The translations under genes and the position numbers were made by a program. The notes beneath the pieces are model-generated. The model ran no database searches. It was not told the origin of the DNA and worked only from the letters and a program-made list of their open reading frames with translations. From positions 1 to 54,935 of the forward strand of contig MESQ01000019.1 in the NCBI GenBank assembly GCA_001771065.1: DNA of 54,935 bases, given 5' to 3'. This stretch comes from Burkholderiales bacterium RIFOXYD12_FULL_59_19 (GTDB lineage Bacteria > Pseudomonadota > Gammaproteobacteria > Burkholderiales > Burkholderiaceae_C). This document shows, piece after piece, positions 1-8,262 of the stretch (its first letter is position 1; each line of letters opens with the position of its first letter).

Positions 1-54
1 GACCTGGACGATGTGCAAGGGGTCTACCACAACGCCGAACTGGACACCGAATGA
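1..54 (+). CDS. yebC: YebC/PmpR-family regulator, C-terminal end only
   Basis: Partial gene cut by the window edge. Frame 1 reads 17 codons ending [17 protein letters not shown] and a TGA stop at 52-54. The DLDDVQxVYxN pattern is the usual C-terminus of YebC/TACO1-type proteins, which act as transcriptional regulators and/or help ribosomes through polyproline stretches. The stop overlaps the purD start as ATGA, so the two are probably co-translated. The identification rests on a short tail but the motif is characteristic. Confidence 0.75.
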   Translation, partial: DLDDVQGVYHNAELDTE

Positions 55-1367
55 AGATTCTGGTCATTGGCGGCGGTGGCCGCGAACACGCTTTGGCATG
101 GCGCTTGGTGCAATCGCCCAAATCACACAAAATTTACCTCGCTCCCGGCAACGGCGGTACAGCACACGACTCCCGTTTTGAAAATGTGCCGATCACCGAC
201 GTGAATGAACTGTGCGCCTGGGCGCTGGCGCAAAAAATCGTGCTCACGGTGGTGGGGCCCGAAGTCCCGCTGGCAGCGGGCGTGGTGGATGTGTTTCGCA
301 AGCAGGGTTTGCGCATTTTTGGGCCAACGCAGGCGGCGGCTCAGCTGGAGAGCTCCAAGGCTTTCTCCAAGGCCTTCATGAAGCGCCACAACATTCCGAC
401 GGCCGAGTTTGAGACCTTTACCAACGCGGCAGAGGCCCACGCCTATATCGACCAGAAAGGCGCACCGATTGTGGTCAAGGCCGACGGCCTGGCTGCAGGC
501 AAGGGTGTGGTGGTGGCCGCTACCATTGCCGAGGCACATGAAGCGGTCGACTTTATGTTGCTGGACAACACGCTGGGTGTGGTGCACAACGCGGGTGCCG
601 ATGGCGCGGCTGTGCCACGGGTGGTCATCGAAGAATTTTTGCAGGGTGACGAAGCCAGTTTTATTGTCATGGTGGATGGCAAAAATGTGCTGGCACTGGC
701 CACCAGTCAGGACCACAAGCGCTTGCATGACGGTGACCAGGGACCGAACACCGGTGGCATGGGCGCATATTCGCCGGCCCCGGTGGTCACGCCCGATGTC
801 CATGCCCGCGCCATGCGCGACATCATTTTGCCAACCGTGCGTGGCATGGAAAAAGACGGCATTCCTTTCACCGGTTTCCTGTATGCCGGCCTGATGATTG
901 ACGCCCAGGGGAGGCCCAAGACGCTCGAATTTAATTGCCGCATGGGTGACCCCGAAACCCAGCCAATCATGATGCGCCTTAAAACCGATTTGGTTGATGT
1001 GATGATGGCCGCCACCGAGCCGGGTCCACATGGCAGGCTTGATCAGGTCGAACTGGAATGGGACCGCCGTACCGCCCTGGGTGTGGTGCTGGCGGCGCAC
1101 GGCTACCCGAAGAGTCCGCGCAAAGGTGATGCCATCAGCGGGATTCCCCCCGAGGTCGAAGACGCCTGTGTGTTCCATGCCGGTACGGCTTTGCAAAACG
1201 GTGAGTTGGTGACTGCGAGTGGCCGCGTGTTATGTGTGACGGTGCTGGCGGACAACGCGCGGCTGGCGCAGCAGCGCGCCTACGAGGTGGTCATGGGCAT
1301 TCGTTTTGACGGCATGCAGTACCGCCGTGACATTGGTCACCGCGCCATCAAGGGGGCGCAGGCATGA
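51..1367 (+). CDS. purD: Phosphoribosylamine-glycine ligase (GARS)
   Basis: Cytoplasmic ATP-grasp enzyme of de novo purine synthesis; joins phosphoribosylamine and glycine to give GAR. The 438-aa length is normal for the family. The N-terminus has the dinucleotide-like [11 protein letters not shown] motif, followed by [11 protein letters not shown], the ATP-grasp segment [16 protein letters not shown] (about residues 141-156), the signature [17 protein letters not shown] and the metal-binding region [12 protein letters not shown] near residue 290. The start is fixed by the ATGA overlap with the preceding gene, and the stop overlaps hemF in the same way. First complete gene of a coupled housekeeping operon. 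Confidence 0.97.
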   Translation: MKILVIGGGGREHALAWRLVQSPKSHKIYLAPGNGGTAHDSRFENVPITDVNELCAWALAQKIVLTVVGPEVPLAAGVVDVFRKQGLRIFGPTQAAAQLESSKAFSKAFMKRHNIPTAEFETFTNAAEAHAYIDQKGAPIVVKADGLAAGKGVVVAATIAEAHEAVDFMLLDNTLGVVHNAGADGAAVPRVVIEEFLQGDEASFIVMVDGKNVLALATSQDHKRLHDGDQGPNTGGMGAYSPAPVVTPDVHARAMRDIILPTVRGMEKDGIPFTGFLYAGLMIDAQGRPKTLEFNCRMGDPETQPIMMRLKTDLVDVMMAATEPGPHGRLDQVELEWDRRTALGVVLAAHGYPKSPRKGDAISGIPPEVEDACVFHAGTALQNGELVTASGRVLCVTVLADNARLAQQRAYEVVMGIRFDGMQYRRDIGHRAIKGAQA

Positions 1368-2287
1368 CGGCGCAGGCCTTGCCGACCGAGCGGGTGAGCA
1401 CCTATTTGCGTAGTTTGCAGGCCCGCATAACCGGGGCTATTGCAGAACTCGATGGCGCTGCGTTTCTGACCGATCCCTGGCAAAAACCTGCGGGTGAGCT
1501 ATTGCAAGGCCACGGCATCACGCAAATTTTGGAGGGCGGTGCGGTGTTTGAGCGCGCTGGCTGTGGCTTTTCGCATGTCACCGGTCCCAAATTGCCACCC
1601 TCGGCCACACAACACCGCCCGGAACTCTCTGGCGCGCCGTTTGAAGCCATGGGTGTGTCGCTGGTGTTTCATCCTCGCAACCCCTATGTGCCCACGGTGC
1701 ACATGAATGTGCGCATGATCTCCGCCAAGACGTCCGATGGCCATGAGGTGTGCTGGTTTGGTGGTGGCATGGACCTGACGCCGTATTACGGCTTTGAAGA
1801 CGATGCGGTGCACTTCCACCAGACCTGCCAGTCTGCGCTGCAGCCCTTTGGTGACGACAAGTACCCGCGTTTCAAGACCTGGTGCGACGAGTATTTTTAT
1901 TTAAAACACCGCAACGAGCAGCGCGGTGTGGGCGGCGTGTTTTTTGACGATTTCTCTGAACTTGGCTTTGAGCTCAGCCTGGCCATGATGCAGGCCGTGG
2001 GGGATTCGTTTTTAAGTGCCTACCTGCCGATTGTGATGCGTCGCAAAGGCACGCCGTACGGTGAGCGTGAGCGTGATTTTCAGCTTTACAGGCGCGGCCG
2101 CTACGTCGAATTCAACCTGGTGTGGGACCGGGGCACCCACTTTGGCTTGCAGTCGGGGGGGCGCAGCGAGTCCATTTTGCTGTCGATGCCGCCTCTGGTG
2201 AGCTGGGCTTACCAGCAGGTGCCGACCGCTGGCACACCCGAAGCGGCGCTGTACAGCGATTTCCTGGTGCGCCGGGATTGGGTGTGA
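1364..2287 (+). CDS. hemF: Oxygen-dependent coproporphyrinogen III oxidase
   Basis: Converts coproporphyrinogen III to protoporphyrinogen IX using O2, in haem biosynthesis. The 307-aa protein carries the family blocks [36 protein letters not shown] (metal/substrate acidic and His residues), [18 protein letters not shown] and, near the C-terminus, [18 protein letters not shown]. The ATG overlaps the purD stop (ATGA), implying translational coupling. This is the aerobic enzyme, so the organism at least sometimes lives with oxygen. No oddities seen. Confidence 0.97.
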   Translation: MTAQALPTERVSTYLRSLQARITGAIAELDGAAFLTDPWQKPAGELLQGHGITQILEGGAVFERAGCGFSHVTGPKLPPSATQHRPELSGAPFEAMGVSLVFHPRNPYVPTVHMNVRMISAKTSDGHEVCWFGGGMDLTPYYGFEDDAVHFHQTCQSALQPFGDDKYPRFKTWCDEYFYLKHRNEQRGVGGVFFDDFSELGFELSLAMMQAVGDSFLSAYLPIVMRRKGTPYGERERDFQLYRRGRYVEFNLVWDRGTHFGLQSGGRSESILLSMPPLVSWAYQQVPTAGTPEAALYSDFLVRRDWV

Positions 2288-2295
2288 AGCCGGAC

Positions 2296-2901
2296 ATGCC
2301 ACGGGCGCGGCGCATCGGGGTGTTTGGCGGCGCGTTTGATCCGCCGCACCTGGCGCACCGGGCCTTGCTGGAAACGGCACTGCAAGAACTCAAGCTCGAT
2401 ACCTTGCATGTGGTGCCCACCGGCGATGCCTGGCACAAACCACGCCAGCTGCTAGATGCCGCACGCCGCCTGGCCATGGTGCAACTGGCCTTTGGGGATA
2501 TCCCCAAAATCTGTGTGGACAGCCGGGAAATTACGCGTGCCGGTCCAAGCTACACCATTGACACTTTGCGCCAGATTGCGGCTGAAGAACCCGGGGCAGA
2601 ATTGTTTTTGATCATGGGCGCAGACCAGGCCGCCGCCCTGACAAGTTGGCACGAATGGCAGGCCATTGTTCAATTAGCTATAATTAGTGTAGCTACTCGT
2701 GCCCATTCATCAAATACCACCGATTTATTTGAAGCTGAAAGACTGTTCCCTGAGCGGTTTTTGCACTTGGGCTTGCCAGCCCTGCACGTGAGCGCCACCC
2801 AGATTCGCAGCAACATTGCCAACGGGCAACCGGTACAAACACTGGTGTCTGAGCCCGTTGCGCGTTATATTGCCGACCATCACCTTTACCAATCACATTG
2901 A
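2296..2901 (+). CDS. nadD: Nicotinate-nucleotide adenylyltransferase
   Basis: Adenylates nicotinate mononucleotide in NAD synthesis. It has the nucleotidyltransferase start GVFGGAFDPPHLAHRALLE (the HxGH-type motif as HLAH), the MGADQAAAL block and the C-terminal VSATQIRSNIANG (SxTxxR). The chosen ATG gives 201 aa; an in-frame GTG at 2284 overlapping the hemF stop is an alternative. Residues about 126-149 (LAIISVATRAHSSNTTDLFE) are encoded by an AT-rich stretch unlike the rest and look like an in-frame repeat insertion. The C-terminal motif is intact, so the enzyme is probably functional. The stop overlaps rsfS as TGATG. Confidence 0.93.
   Translation: MPRARRIGVFGGAFDPPHLAHRALLETALQELKLDTLHVVPTGDAWHKPRQLLDAARRLAMVQLAFGDIPKICVDSREITRAGPSYTIDTLRQIAAEEPGAELFLIMGADQAAALTSWHEWQAIVQLAIISVATRAHSSNTTDLFEAERLFPERFLHLGLPALHVSATQIRSNIANGQPVQTLVSEPVARYIADHHLYQSH
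2669..2740. repeat. AT-rich repeat-like insert inside nadD
   Basis: Within nadD, about 70 bases are strikingly AT-rich and contain the broken inverted pair TAGCTATAATTAGTGTAGCTA followed by an AT-rich tail ending in TTTGAAG. From recollection, Comamonadaceae genomes carry many short interspersed elements with an AATAGCTAT...GTAGCTACT core; this looks like a degenerate copy. It stays in frame and adds roughly 20 residues. Only one copy was seen in the window, so repeat status is inferred. Confidence 0.45.
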
Positions 2902-3725
2902 TGACTACCAAAACTACTGCTCCCAGCACTGCAAAGAAACCTGCCAAGTCCGCTGCGCCAGCGGCAAGCAAATCTGCAACAAAACCCGTTGCCAAGCCTG
3001 CCACTGCTACGGTAGACAAAAAAGACGTGCAGAAATTGCAGCGCGCCATTGTTGACGGCCTGGAAGATGTCAAGGCGCAAGACATTGTGGTGTTTGACAC
3101 CGAGCACCTGTCGTCTTTGTTTGAGAGGGTCATTGTGGCTTCGGGGTCGTCCAACCGCCAGACCAAGGCGCTGGCCATGAGTGTGGTGGACGCCGTGCGC
3201 GAAGCCGGGTTTCCCAAGCCGCGCGTGGAGGGTGAGGCCAACGGCGAATGGATCATTGTGGATTGTGGTCAGGCGGTGGTGCATGTGATGCAGCCCACCT
3301 ACCGTACCTATTACAACCTTGAAGAATTGTGGGGCGAGAAGCCGGTACGCCTGAAGTTTGGTGCCGCCAAGCCCGTGGTGGTAGCCGAGCCCAGCGTAGC
3401 CAAAGTCAAGGCTGCCAAGGAAGCGGCCAAGCCGGCTGCCAGTCTGCGGCGCTCCAGTGCGGCCAAACAGGGCGTGCAGGAAGCCTTCCCGTCCAGGGCA
3501 CAGATGGCAAAAACGGCTGCTTCGGAAGCGGCTGCCGCCAAAAAAGCCGCTGCCAAGACCGCCGTAACGCCCAAACGCAAGGTCGCGGACGTTGCCGCAG
3601 TGGCCAAACCCCGCCTTAAAACCGTGGTGGTGAATGCGCCGGTCAAGCTTGCGGCCAAAAAAACAGCGACCAAAACGGTTGCCAAGAAGGCGCCCGCAAA
3701 AAAAACGGCTGTGCGCAAAGCCTGA
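2901..3725 (+). CDS. rsfS: Ribosomal silencing factor RsfS with long Lys/Ala tail
   Basis: RsfS (Iojap family) binds ribosomal protein uL14 and blocks subunit joining in starvation. The conserved core is about residues 47-153: LQRAIVDGLEDVKAQDIVVFD, SNRQTKALAMSVVDAVRE, GEWIIVDCGQAVVHVMQP, YNLEELW. Family members are usually 105-130 aa; this one is 274. It has an Ala/Lys/Pro-rich N-terminal lead of about 40 residues and a C-terminal tail of about 120 residues full of AKKAAAK-type repeats, like histone H1-like nucleoid proteins. The start is the ATG in the TGATG overlap with nadD; a TTG one codon earlier is less likely. Confidence 0.93.
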   Translation: MTTKTTAPSTAKKPAKSAAPAASKSATKPVAKPATATVDKKDVQKLQRAIVDGLEDVKAQDIVVFDTEHLSSLFERVIVASGSSNRQTKALAMSVVDAVREAGFPKPRVEGEANGEWIIVDCGQAVVHVMQPTYRTYYNLEELWGEKPVRLKFGAAKPVVVAEPSVAKVKAAKEAAKPAASLRRSSAAKQGVQEAFPSRAQMAKTAASEAAAAKKAAAKTAVTPKRKVADVAAVAKPRLKTVVVNAPVKLAAKKTATKTVAKKAPAKKTAVRKA

Positions 3726-3734
3726 CGCTGCGCT

Positions 3735-4202
3735 GTGCGTCTGCTGATTGTTGCTGTCGGTCAACGCGTGCCCGACTGGACGCAAACAGCTTGGGACGAT
3801 TACGTCAAGCGTTTTCCGTTTGAGCTCAAGGTCGAACTCAAAGCGGTCAAGACCGAACCCAGAGCTTCCAAGTCCCTCGACACCCTGCTGGCGGCCGAGC
3901 GTGCGCGCATTGAGGCGGCCATTCCCAAGGGATTCAGGGTCGTTGCGCTGGACGAACGCGGTACCGCGCTGACCACCATGGCGCTGGCGCAAAAACTGGA
4001 AAACTGGCAGTTGTCGGGTGACGATGTGGCGCTGGTGATTGGTGGCCCCGACGGGCTCGATCCGGCCTTCAGGCAAGCCGCGCACGAGCGTGTTCGCTTG
4101 TCAGACTTGACGCTGCCCCATGCCATGGTGCGTGTGTTATTGATCGAACAGCTGTACCGGGCTTGGTCGATCAATGCGAATCATCCTTACCACCGAGAAT
4201 GA
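3735..4202 (+). CDS. rlmH: 23S rRNA pseudouridine-1915 N3-methyltransferase
   Basis: SPOUT-class methyltransferase that modifies pseudouridine 1915 in helix 69 of 23S rRNA, using SAM, on 70S ribosomes. The 155-aa length is exact for the family. The hallmark knot segments are present: [26 protein letters not shown] and the C-terminal [27 protein letters not shown]. The start is GTG. It follows rsfS, its usual neighbour and also a ribosome factor. The stop overlaps maf by ATGA. Confidence 0.97.
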   Translation: MRLLIVAVGQRVPDWTQTAWDDYVKRFPFELKVELKAVKTEPRASKSLDTLLAAERARIEAAIPKGFRVVALDERGTALTTMALAQKLENWQLSGDDVALVIGGPDGLDPAFRQAAHERVRLSDLTLPHAMVRVLLIEQLYRAWSINANHPYHRE

Positions 4203-4801
4203 AAAAATTTGTTTACCTGGCCTCGCAAAGCCCGCGCCGCAGGCAATTGCTGGAGCAGTTGGGGCTGGCCTACGAATTACTGTTGCCTGCCGCCGATGAA
4301 GATGCCGAAGCGCTGGAAGCCGTGCTGCCCAATGAAGCGCCCATAAGGTATGTGCAACGGGTGACGCAACTCAAGCTCGACGCCGCGCTGCAGCGTTTGC
4401 AAGACCGCAAGTTGCCGCTGGCGCCCATTCTGTGTTCGGACACCACCGTGGCGCTGGGCCGCACGATTTTGGGCAAGCCTGTCGATACCGGGGATGCCGA
4501 ACGCATTCTGGCCGCCCTGTCCGGCAAGACGCACCGGGTGTTGACTGCGGTCGCACTCGGCACGCTGCAGGCACGCCAGCAGGCCGTGTCCATCTCTCGG
4601 GTGACATTTGCGCCCATGACGCCCGCGCAGATTCACGGCTATGCCGTCACCGGTGAGCCCATGGGCAAAGCCGGCGCCTATGCGGTGCAAGGCCGGGCGG
4701 CGGCGTATATTTCGCATTTGAGCGGAAGTTATTCGGGCATCATGGGATTGCCGATGTATGAGACGGCCCAATTGCTGCAAGCTTTTGGCTTCAAGTTGTA
4801 A
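4199..4801 (+). CDS. maf: Maf-family nucleotide pyrophosphatase
   Basis: Maf/YhdE-type house-cleaning enzyme that hydrolyses non-canonical or canonical NTPs to monophosphates, linked to septum inhibition. The 200-aa product begins with the family signature [17 protein letters not shown]. It contains the SDTTVALG segment with the catalytic Asp, [14 protein letters not shown] and the C-terminal [30 protein letters not shown] split over two helices. The start is chosen at the ATGA overlap with rlmH. Substrate preference (dTTP/UTP or m7GTP) cannot be told by eye. Confidence 0.94.
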   Translation: MKKFVYLASQSPRRRQLLEQLGLAYELLLPAADEDAEALEAVLPNEAPIRYVQRVTQLKLDAALQRLQDRKLPLAPILCSDTTVALGRTILGKPVDTGDAERILAALSGKTHRVLTAVALGTLQARQQAVSISRVTFAPMTPAQIHGYAVTGEPMGKAGAYAVQGRAAAYISHLSGSYSGIMGLPMYETAQLLQAFGFKL

Positions 4802-4822
4802 AGTTTGAGAAACCCCTAGTCC

Positions 4823-6298
4823 ATGCAAGAAGATATTTTGATCAACTGGTCACCCCAGGAGACCCGGGTAGCGGTGGTGGAAAACGGCGTGCTGCAAGAG
4901 CTGCACGTGGAGCGAACGCTTGAGCGCGGACTGGTAGGCAATGTTTATCTGGGCAAGGTGGCGCGTGTGTTGCCGGGGATGCAGTCGGCGTTCATTGACA
5001 TTGGCCTGGAGCGCGCCGCGTTTTTGCATGTGGCGGATGTCTGGCACCCACCGGCCGAGGGCGAGACGATTTCTGCGGCGCGCAACGCTGCCGCGCAAGT
5101 CCCCATTGAAAAGCAGGTGTTTGAAGGCCAAAGTCTGGTGGTGCAGGTCATCAAGGACCCGATTGGCACCAAGGGCGCGCGGCTGTCCACCCAGATCAGC
5201 ATCGCTGGGCGTATGCTGGTTTTTTTGCCGCAGGACGACCACCTTGGTGTGTCGCAAAAAATCCCGCCCGAGCAGCGCGACGAATTGCGCCGACGGCTGC
5301 AGGTTCTGGTAGGGGCGCAGGGCGGCGGCTTTATTTTGCGCACCAATGGCGAAGAAGCCACTGACCAGGAACTGGCGGACGACATTGCCTATTTGCGCAA
5401 GGCCTGGGCGCGTATCCGCCAGGCGGCCACCAAACTGCCCGCCACCTCACTGTTACATCAGGACTTGAGCTTGTTGCAGCGCGTGCTGCGCGATCTGACA
5501 ACCGAATTTACCCAATTCATCAAGGTGGATTCGCTGGAACAATTTGCCGTGATGAAGGTCTTTGGCCAGGAATTTATGCCTGCGGCAGGTCAAAAGCTGG
5601 TGCATTACAAGGGTGAGCGGCCGATTTTTGACCTGTATGCCATCGACGAAGAAATTGCCAAGGCGCTGGGGCGACGGGTCGATTTGAAGTCGGGCGGCTA
5701 CCTGATCGTGGACCAGACCGAAGCGCTGACCACGGTGGATGTGAACACCGGGGGTTATGTCGGTGCACGCAACTTCGACGACACCATTTTCAAGACCAAC
5801 CTGGAGGCGGCGCAGGCCATCGCTCGGCAATTGCGCTTGCGCAACCTGGGTGGCATCATCATTGTCGATTTCATTGACATGGCGCCCGAAGAGCACCGTG
5901 AAGCGGTGCTGAATGAGATTCGCAAGCAGTTGGCACGCGACCGCGTCAAAACCATGTGTGGTGGTTTTTCGCAACTGGGTTTGGTGGAAATGACGCGCAA
6001 GCGCACCCGGGAATCGCTGGCGCACATGCTGTGCGAACCCTGTCCGGTGTGTGAGGGCAAGGGCATTGTGAAAACCGCGCGCAGCGTAGCCTACGACATT
6101 TTTCGCGAGATATTGCGCGAAGCACGCCAGTTCAACCCCAAAGAGTTTCGCGTGGTGGCCTCCCCCAAGGTGATTGAATTGTTTCTGGACGAGGAAAGCC
6201 AGCATTTGGCGGGCTTGAGCGAGTTCATTGGCAAGCCGGTGTCACTGCAAAGCGAAAGCGCCATGGGGCAGGAACAGTACGATATCGTGTTGCTGTAG
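4823..6298 (+). CDS. rng: Ribonuclease G
   Basis: Single-strand-specific endoribonuclease of the RNase E/G family; matures the 5' end of 16S rRNA and decays mRNAs. The 491-aa length fits RNase G rather than RNase E, since there is no long disordered tail. An S1-like domain lies at about residues 38-120 (GNVYLGKVARVLPGMQSAFIDIG). Catalytic DVNTGGYVG and IVDFIDM motifs lie near residues 300-355, with the zinc-link region CEPCPVCEGKG near residue 405. It follows maf after 21 bases and closes the first operon. Confidence 0.96.
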   Translation: MQEDILINWSPQETRVAVVENGVLQELHVERTLERGLVGNVYLGKVARVLPGMQSAFIDIGLERAAFLHVADVWHPPAEGETISAARNAAAQVPIEKQVFEGQSLVVQVIKDPIGTKGARLSTQISIAGRMLVFLPQDDHLGVSQKIPPEQRDELRRRLQVLVGAQGGGFILRTNGEEATDQELADDIAYLRKAWARIRQAATKLPATSLLHQDLSLLQRVLRDLTTEFTQFIKVDSLEQFAVMKVFGQEFMPAAGQKLVHYKGERPIFDLYAIDEEIAKALGRRVDLKSGGYLIVDQTEALTTVDVNTGGYVGARNFDDTIFKTNLEAAQAIARQLRLRNLGGIIIVDFIDMAPEEHREAVLNEIRKQLARDRVKTMCGGFSQLGLVEMTRKRTRESLAHMLCEPCPVCEGKGIVKTARSVAYDIFREILREARQFNPKEFRVVASPKVIELFLDEESQHLAGLSEFIGKPVSLQSESAMGQEQYDIVLL

Positions 6299-6310
6299 AG
6301 GTGCTGCGGG

Positions 6311-7060
6311 ATGTTGCCTGAACACTGCGCCAATACCTTGCCAATTCCGATTCTGGTTTACCACCAGATTGAAGGCGCACCGGCTAGGGGAGCGGCTTTC
6401 AGAAGTTTGTACGTGAGTCCTGAAGCTTTTGGGCGACAGATGGGTTTGCTCAAAATATTGGGTTACCAAGGGCTGTCCATGTCGGCGTTAATGCCTTACC
6501 TGAAAGGGGAAAAGCAGGGCAAGGTCGTCGGTATCACCTTTGATGACGGCTACCTGAACAATTTGATGCATGCGCTGCCTGTGTTGCAGCACCACGGTTT
6601 TTCCTCGACCTGTTATGCCGTGAGCCAGCGATTGGGTCAGACCAATGTGTGGGACCAGGCCCAGGGCATTGTCCAAACGCCTTTGATGAGCGCCGATCAG
6701 TTACGCCAATGGGTGGCTGGCGGGCAAGAGGTGGGGGCGCACACCCGGCACCATGTGAATTTAAGCGCGTGTGATGACGCGCTGGCCTGGTCTGAAATGA
6801 CGGGATCCAAAGAAGCGCTTGAGGCGGCCGTTCAGGCACCGGTTGCCCACTTTTGTTATCCCTATGGGGTGTATGCAGCCGGGCATGTGGCACAGGCCAG
6901 GCGGGCTGGTTTTTCCAGCGTGACCACGACCCGGCGTGGGCGCTGTCACTCGGGTGTCGACCTGTGGCAGTTGCCACGCGTACCGGTCCTGCGCAGCACC
7001 AGTTTGCCGCTGTTTTGGCTCAAGCTGGCAAGCCGTTACGAAGACCGGCGCACGGCATGA
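6311..7060 (+). CDS. Polysaccharide deacetylase (CE4/NodB domain)
   Basis: The NodB-fold hydrolase motifs are clear: GITFDDGY near residue 75 (catalytic Asp pair), GAHTRHHVNLS near residue 142 (metal-binding His pair) and HFCYPYGVY near residue 185. The 249-aa protein has no obvious signal peptide, so it may act on the cytoplasmic side. It sits 12 bases after rng and overlaps the next glycosyltransferase by ATGA, suggesting a role in surface polysaccharide or LPS-core modification. The exact substrate cannot be assigned from sequence. Confidence 0.88.
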   Translation: MLPEHCANTLPIPILVYHQIEGAPARGAAFRSLYVSPEAFGRQMGLLKILGYQGLSMSALMPYLKGEKQGKVVGITFDDGYLNNLMHALPVLQHHGFSSTCYAVSQRLGQTNVWDQAQGIVQTPLMSADQLRQWVAGGQEVGAHTRHHVNLSACDDALAWSEMTGSKEALEAAVQAPVAHFCYPYGVYAAGHVAQARRAGFSSVTTTRRGRCHSGVDLWQLPRVPVLRSTSLPLFWLKLASRYEDRRTA

Positions 7061-8262
7061 CGGCAGGCGCTTCCCTTGAGCCAAAGCGACTGCGTGTTGC
7101 CGTGCTTAACCGCCAGTTTTCTGCCACGGGCGGCGGGGCTGAGCGGTATTCGATTGCGCTGGTCGAGCATTTGGCGGCACGCCACGACATCCATGTGTTT
7201 GCCCAGCACATTGACCACAGTTGGCCAGGTGTCAGTTACCACAAGGTAGCCCAGCCCTTGAAGCGGCCCCGCTGGTTGAACCAGCTGTGGTATGCCACGG
7301 CGACCTGGTGGGCGACCCGCAAGGGTTTTGACGTGGTGCATTCGCATGAGAACAGCTGGCATGGGCAGGTGCAAACGGTGCATGTGTTGCCTGTCAAATA
7401 CAACCTGCTGCATGGTTTGCGTGGTATGCAGCTGGCCATGCGCTGGCTCAAGATCATCACCAGCCCGCGTTTGCTGGTGTATCTGGCACTGGAGCGCAGC
7501 CGTTTTTCTTTGCGCGGGTCGCGCGTGATTGTGTTGCCCTCAAAAACTTTGATGCCGCAGATGCTGGAGGCTTATCCGGCCTGTGCACCGGCCATTGAGG
7601 TGATCACGCCAGGTGTCGACAAGGTCTGGGGGCAAGCAACGCCACTGCAAAAAGTCGAAGCCAGGCGCCAACTGGGCTTGCCTGAGGCCGATTTTTGCAT
7701 TCTGTTTGTGGGCAATGATTACCGCAAGAAAGGTTTGTCGACACTGATTCAGGCTTTGCAGCAACTGCCTGGACAATGTTTTGTTGCAGTGGTTGGCAAT
7801 CCGGCACATGTCCCCGTCTTTCAATCCCAAGTCAAGTCCAAAGGACTGGCGCAGCGGGTGTTTTTTCTGGGTTCTATATCAGATGTGGTGCCTGCCTACC
7901 AGGCGGCAGATGTGCTGGCACACCCGACCCATGAGGACACCTTTGCCATGGTGGTGCTGGAGGCCATGGCGCACGGTTTGCCGGTGGTGGCCAGTGGTGA
8001 GCGCTACTGCGGCATTGCGGCTTTGTTGACACATGAAGCGAATGCCATGGTGTTGGAGGATCCGCTGGATGTCCAGGGTTTGAGTACAGCCTTGGCGCGA
8101 CTGCAGCAGCAGCCTGACTTGTACCGCCACTTGTCCGACGGTGCCCTGCATTTTGCCCGGCAGCACCAATGGACGACGCTTGCGTTACAGCAAGAAAATA
8201 GTTACCGCCGTGTGGCCCAGCGTGCCCGGCCTCAGGCCGGGTCGTGCAAGCCCAATTTGTAA
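7057..8262 (+). CDS. Glycosyltransferase family 4 (LPS core-type)
   Basis: GT-B fold retaining glycosyltransferase, 401 aa. The N-terminal domain has VAVLNRQFSATGGGAERY (donor/acceptor Gly-rich loop) and VVHSHENSW. The C-terminal domain has FVGNDYRKKGLSTLIQAL and the GT4 EX7E-type region HPTHEDTFAMVVLEAMAHGLPVV near residue 290. Similar to LPS-core heptose or hexose transferases of the RfaG type, but the sugar is not assignable. The start is the ATG overlapping the deacetylase stop. Its 3' end overlaps the convergent msbA by 31 bases. Confidence 0.88.
   Translation: MTAGASLEPKRLRVAVLNRQFSATGGGAERYSIALVEHLAARHDIHVFAQHIDHSWPGVSYHKVAQPLKRPRWLNQLWYATATWWATRKGFDVVHSHENSWHGQVQTVHVLPVKYNLLHGLRGMQLAMRWLKIITSPRLLVYLALERSRFSLRGSRVIVLPSKTLMPQMLEAYPACAPAIEVITPGVDKVWGQATPLQKVEARRQLGLPEADFCILFVGNDYRKKGLSTLIQALQQLPGQCFVAVVGNPAHVPVFQSQVKSKGLAQRVFFLGSISDVVPAYQAADVLAHPTHEDTFAMVVLEAMAHGLPVVASGERYCGIAALLTHEANAMVLEDPLDVQGLSTALARLQQQPDLYRHLSDGALHFARQHQWTTLALQQENSYRRVAQRARPQAGSCKPNL

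Noticed and set aside
2886..4085. 399-codon open frame on the reverse strand opposite rsfS/rlmH
   Set aside because: Composition rich in His, Gly, Arg and Phe with no domain pattern; it spans two well-supported forward genes in overlapping operon order. A GC-skewed shadow frame.
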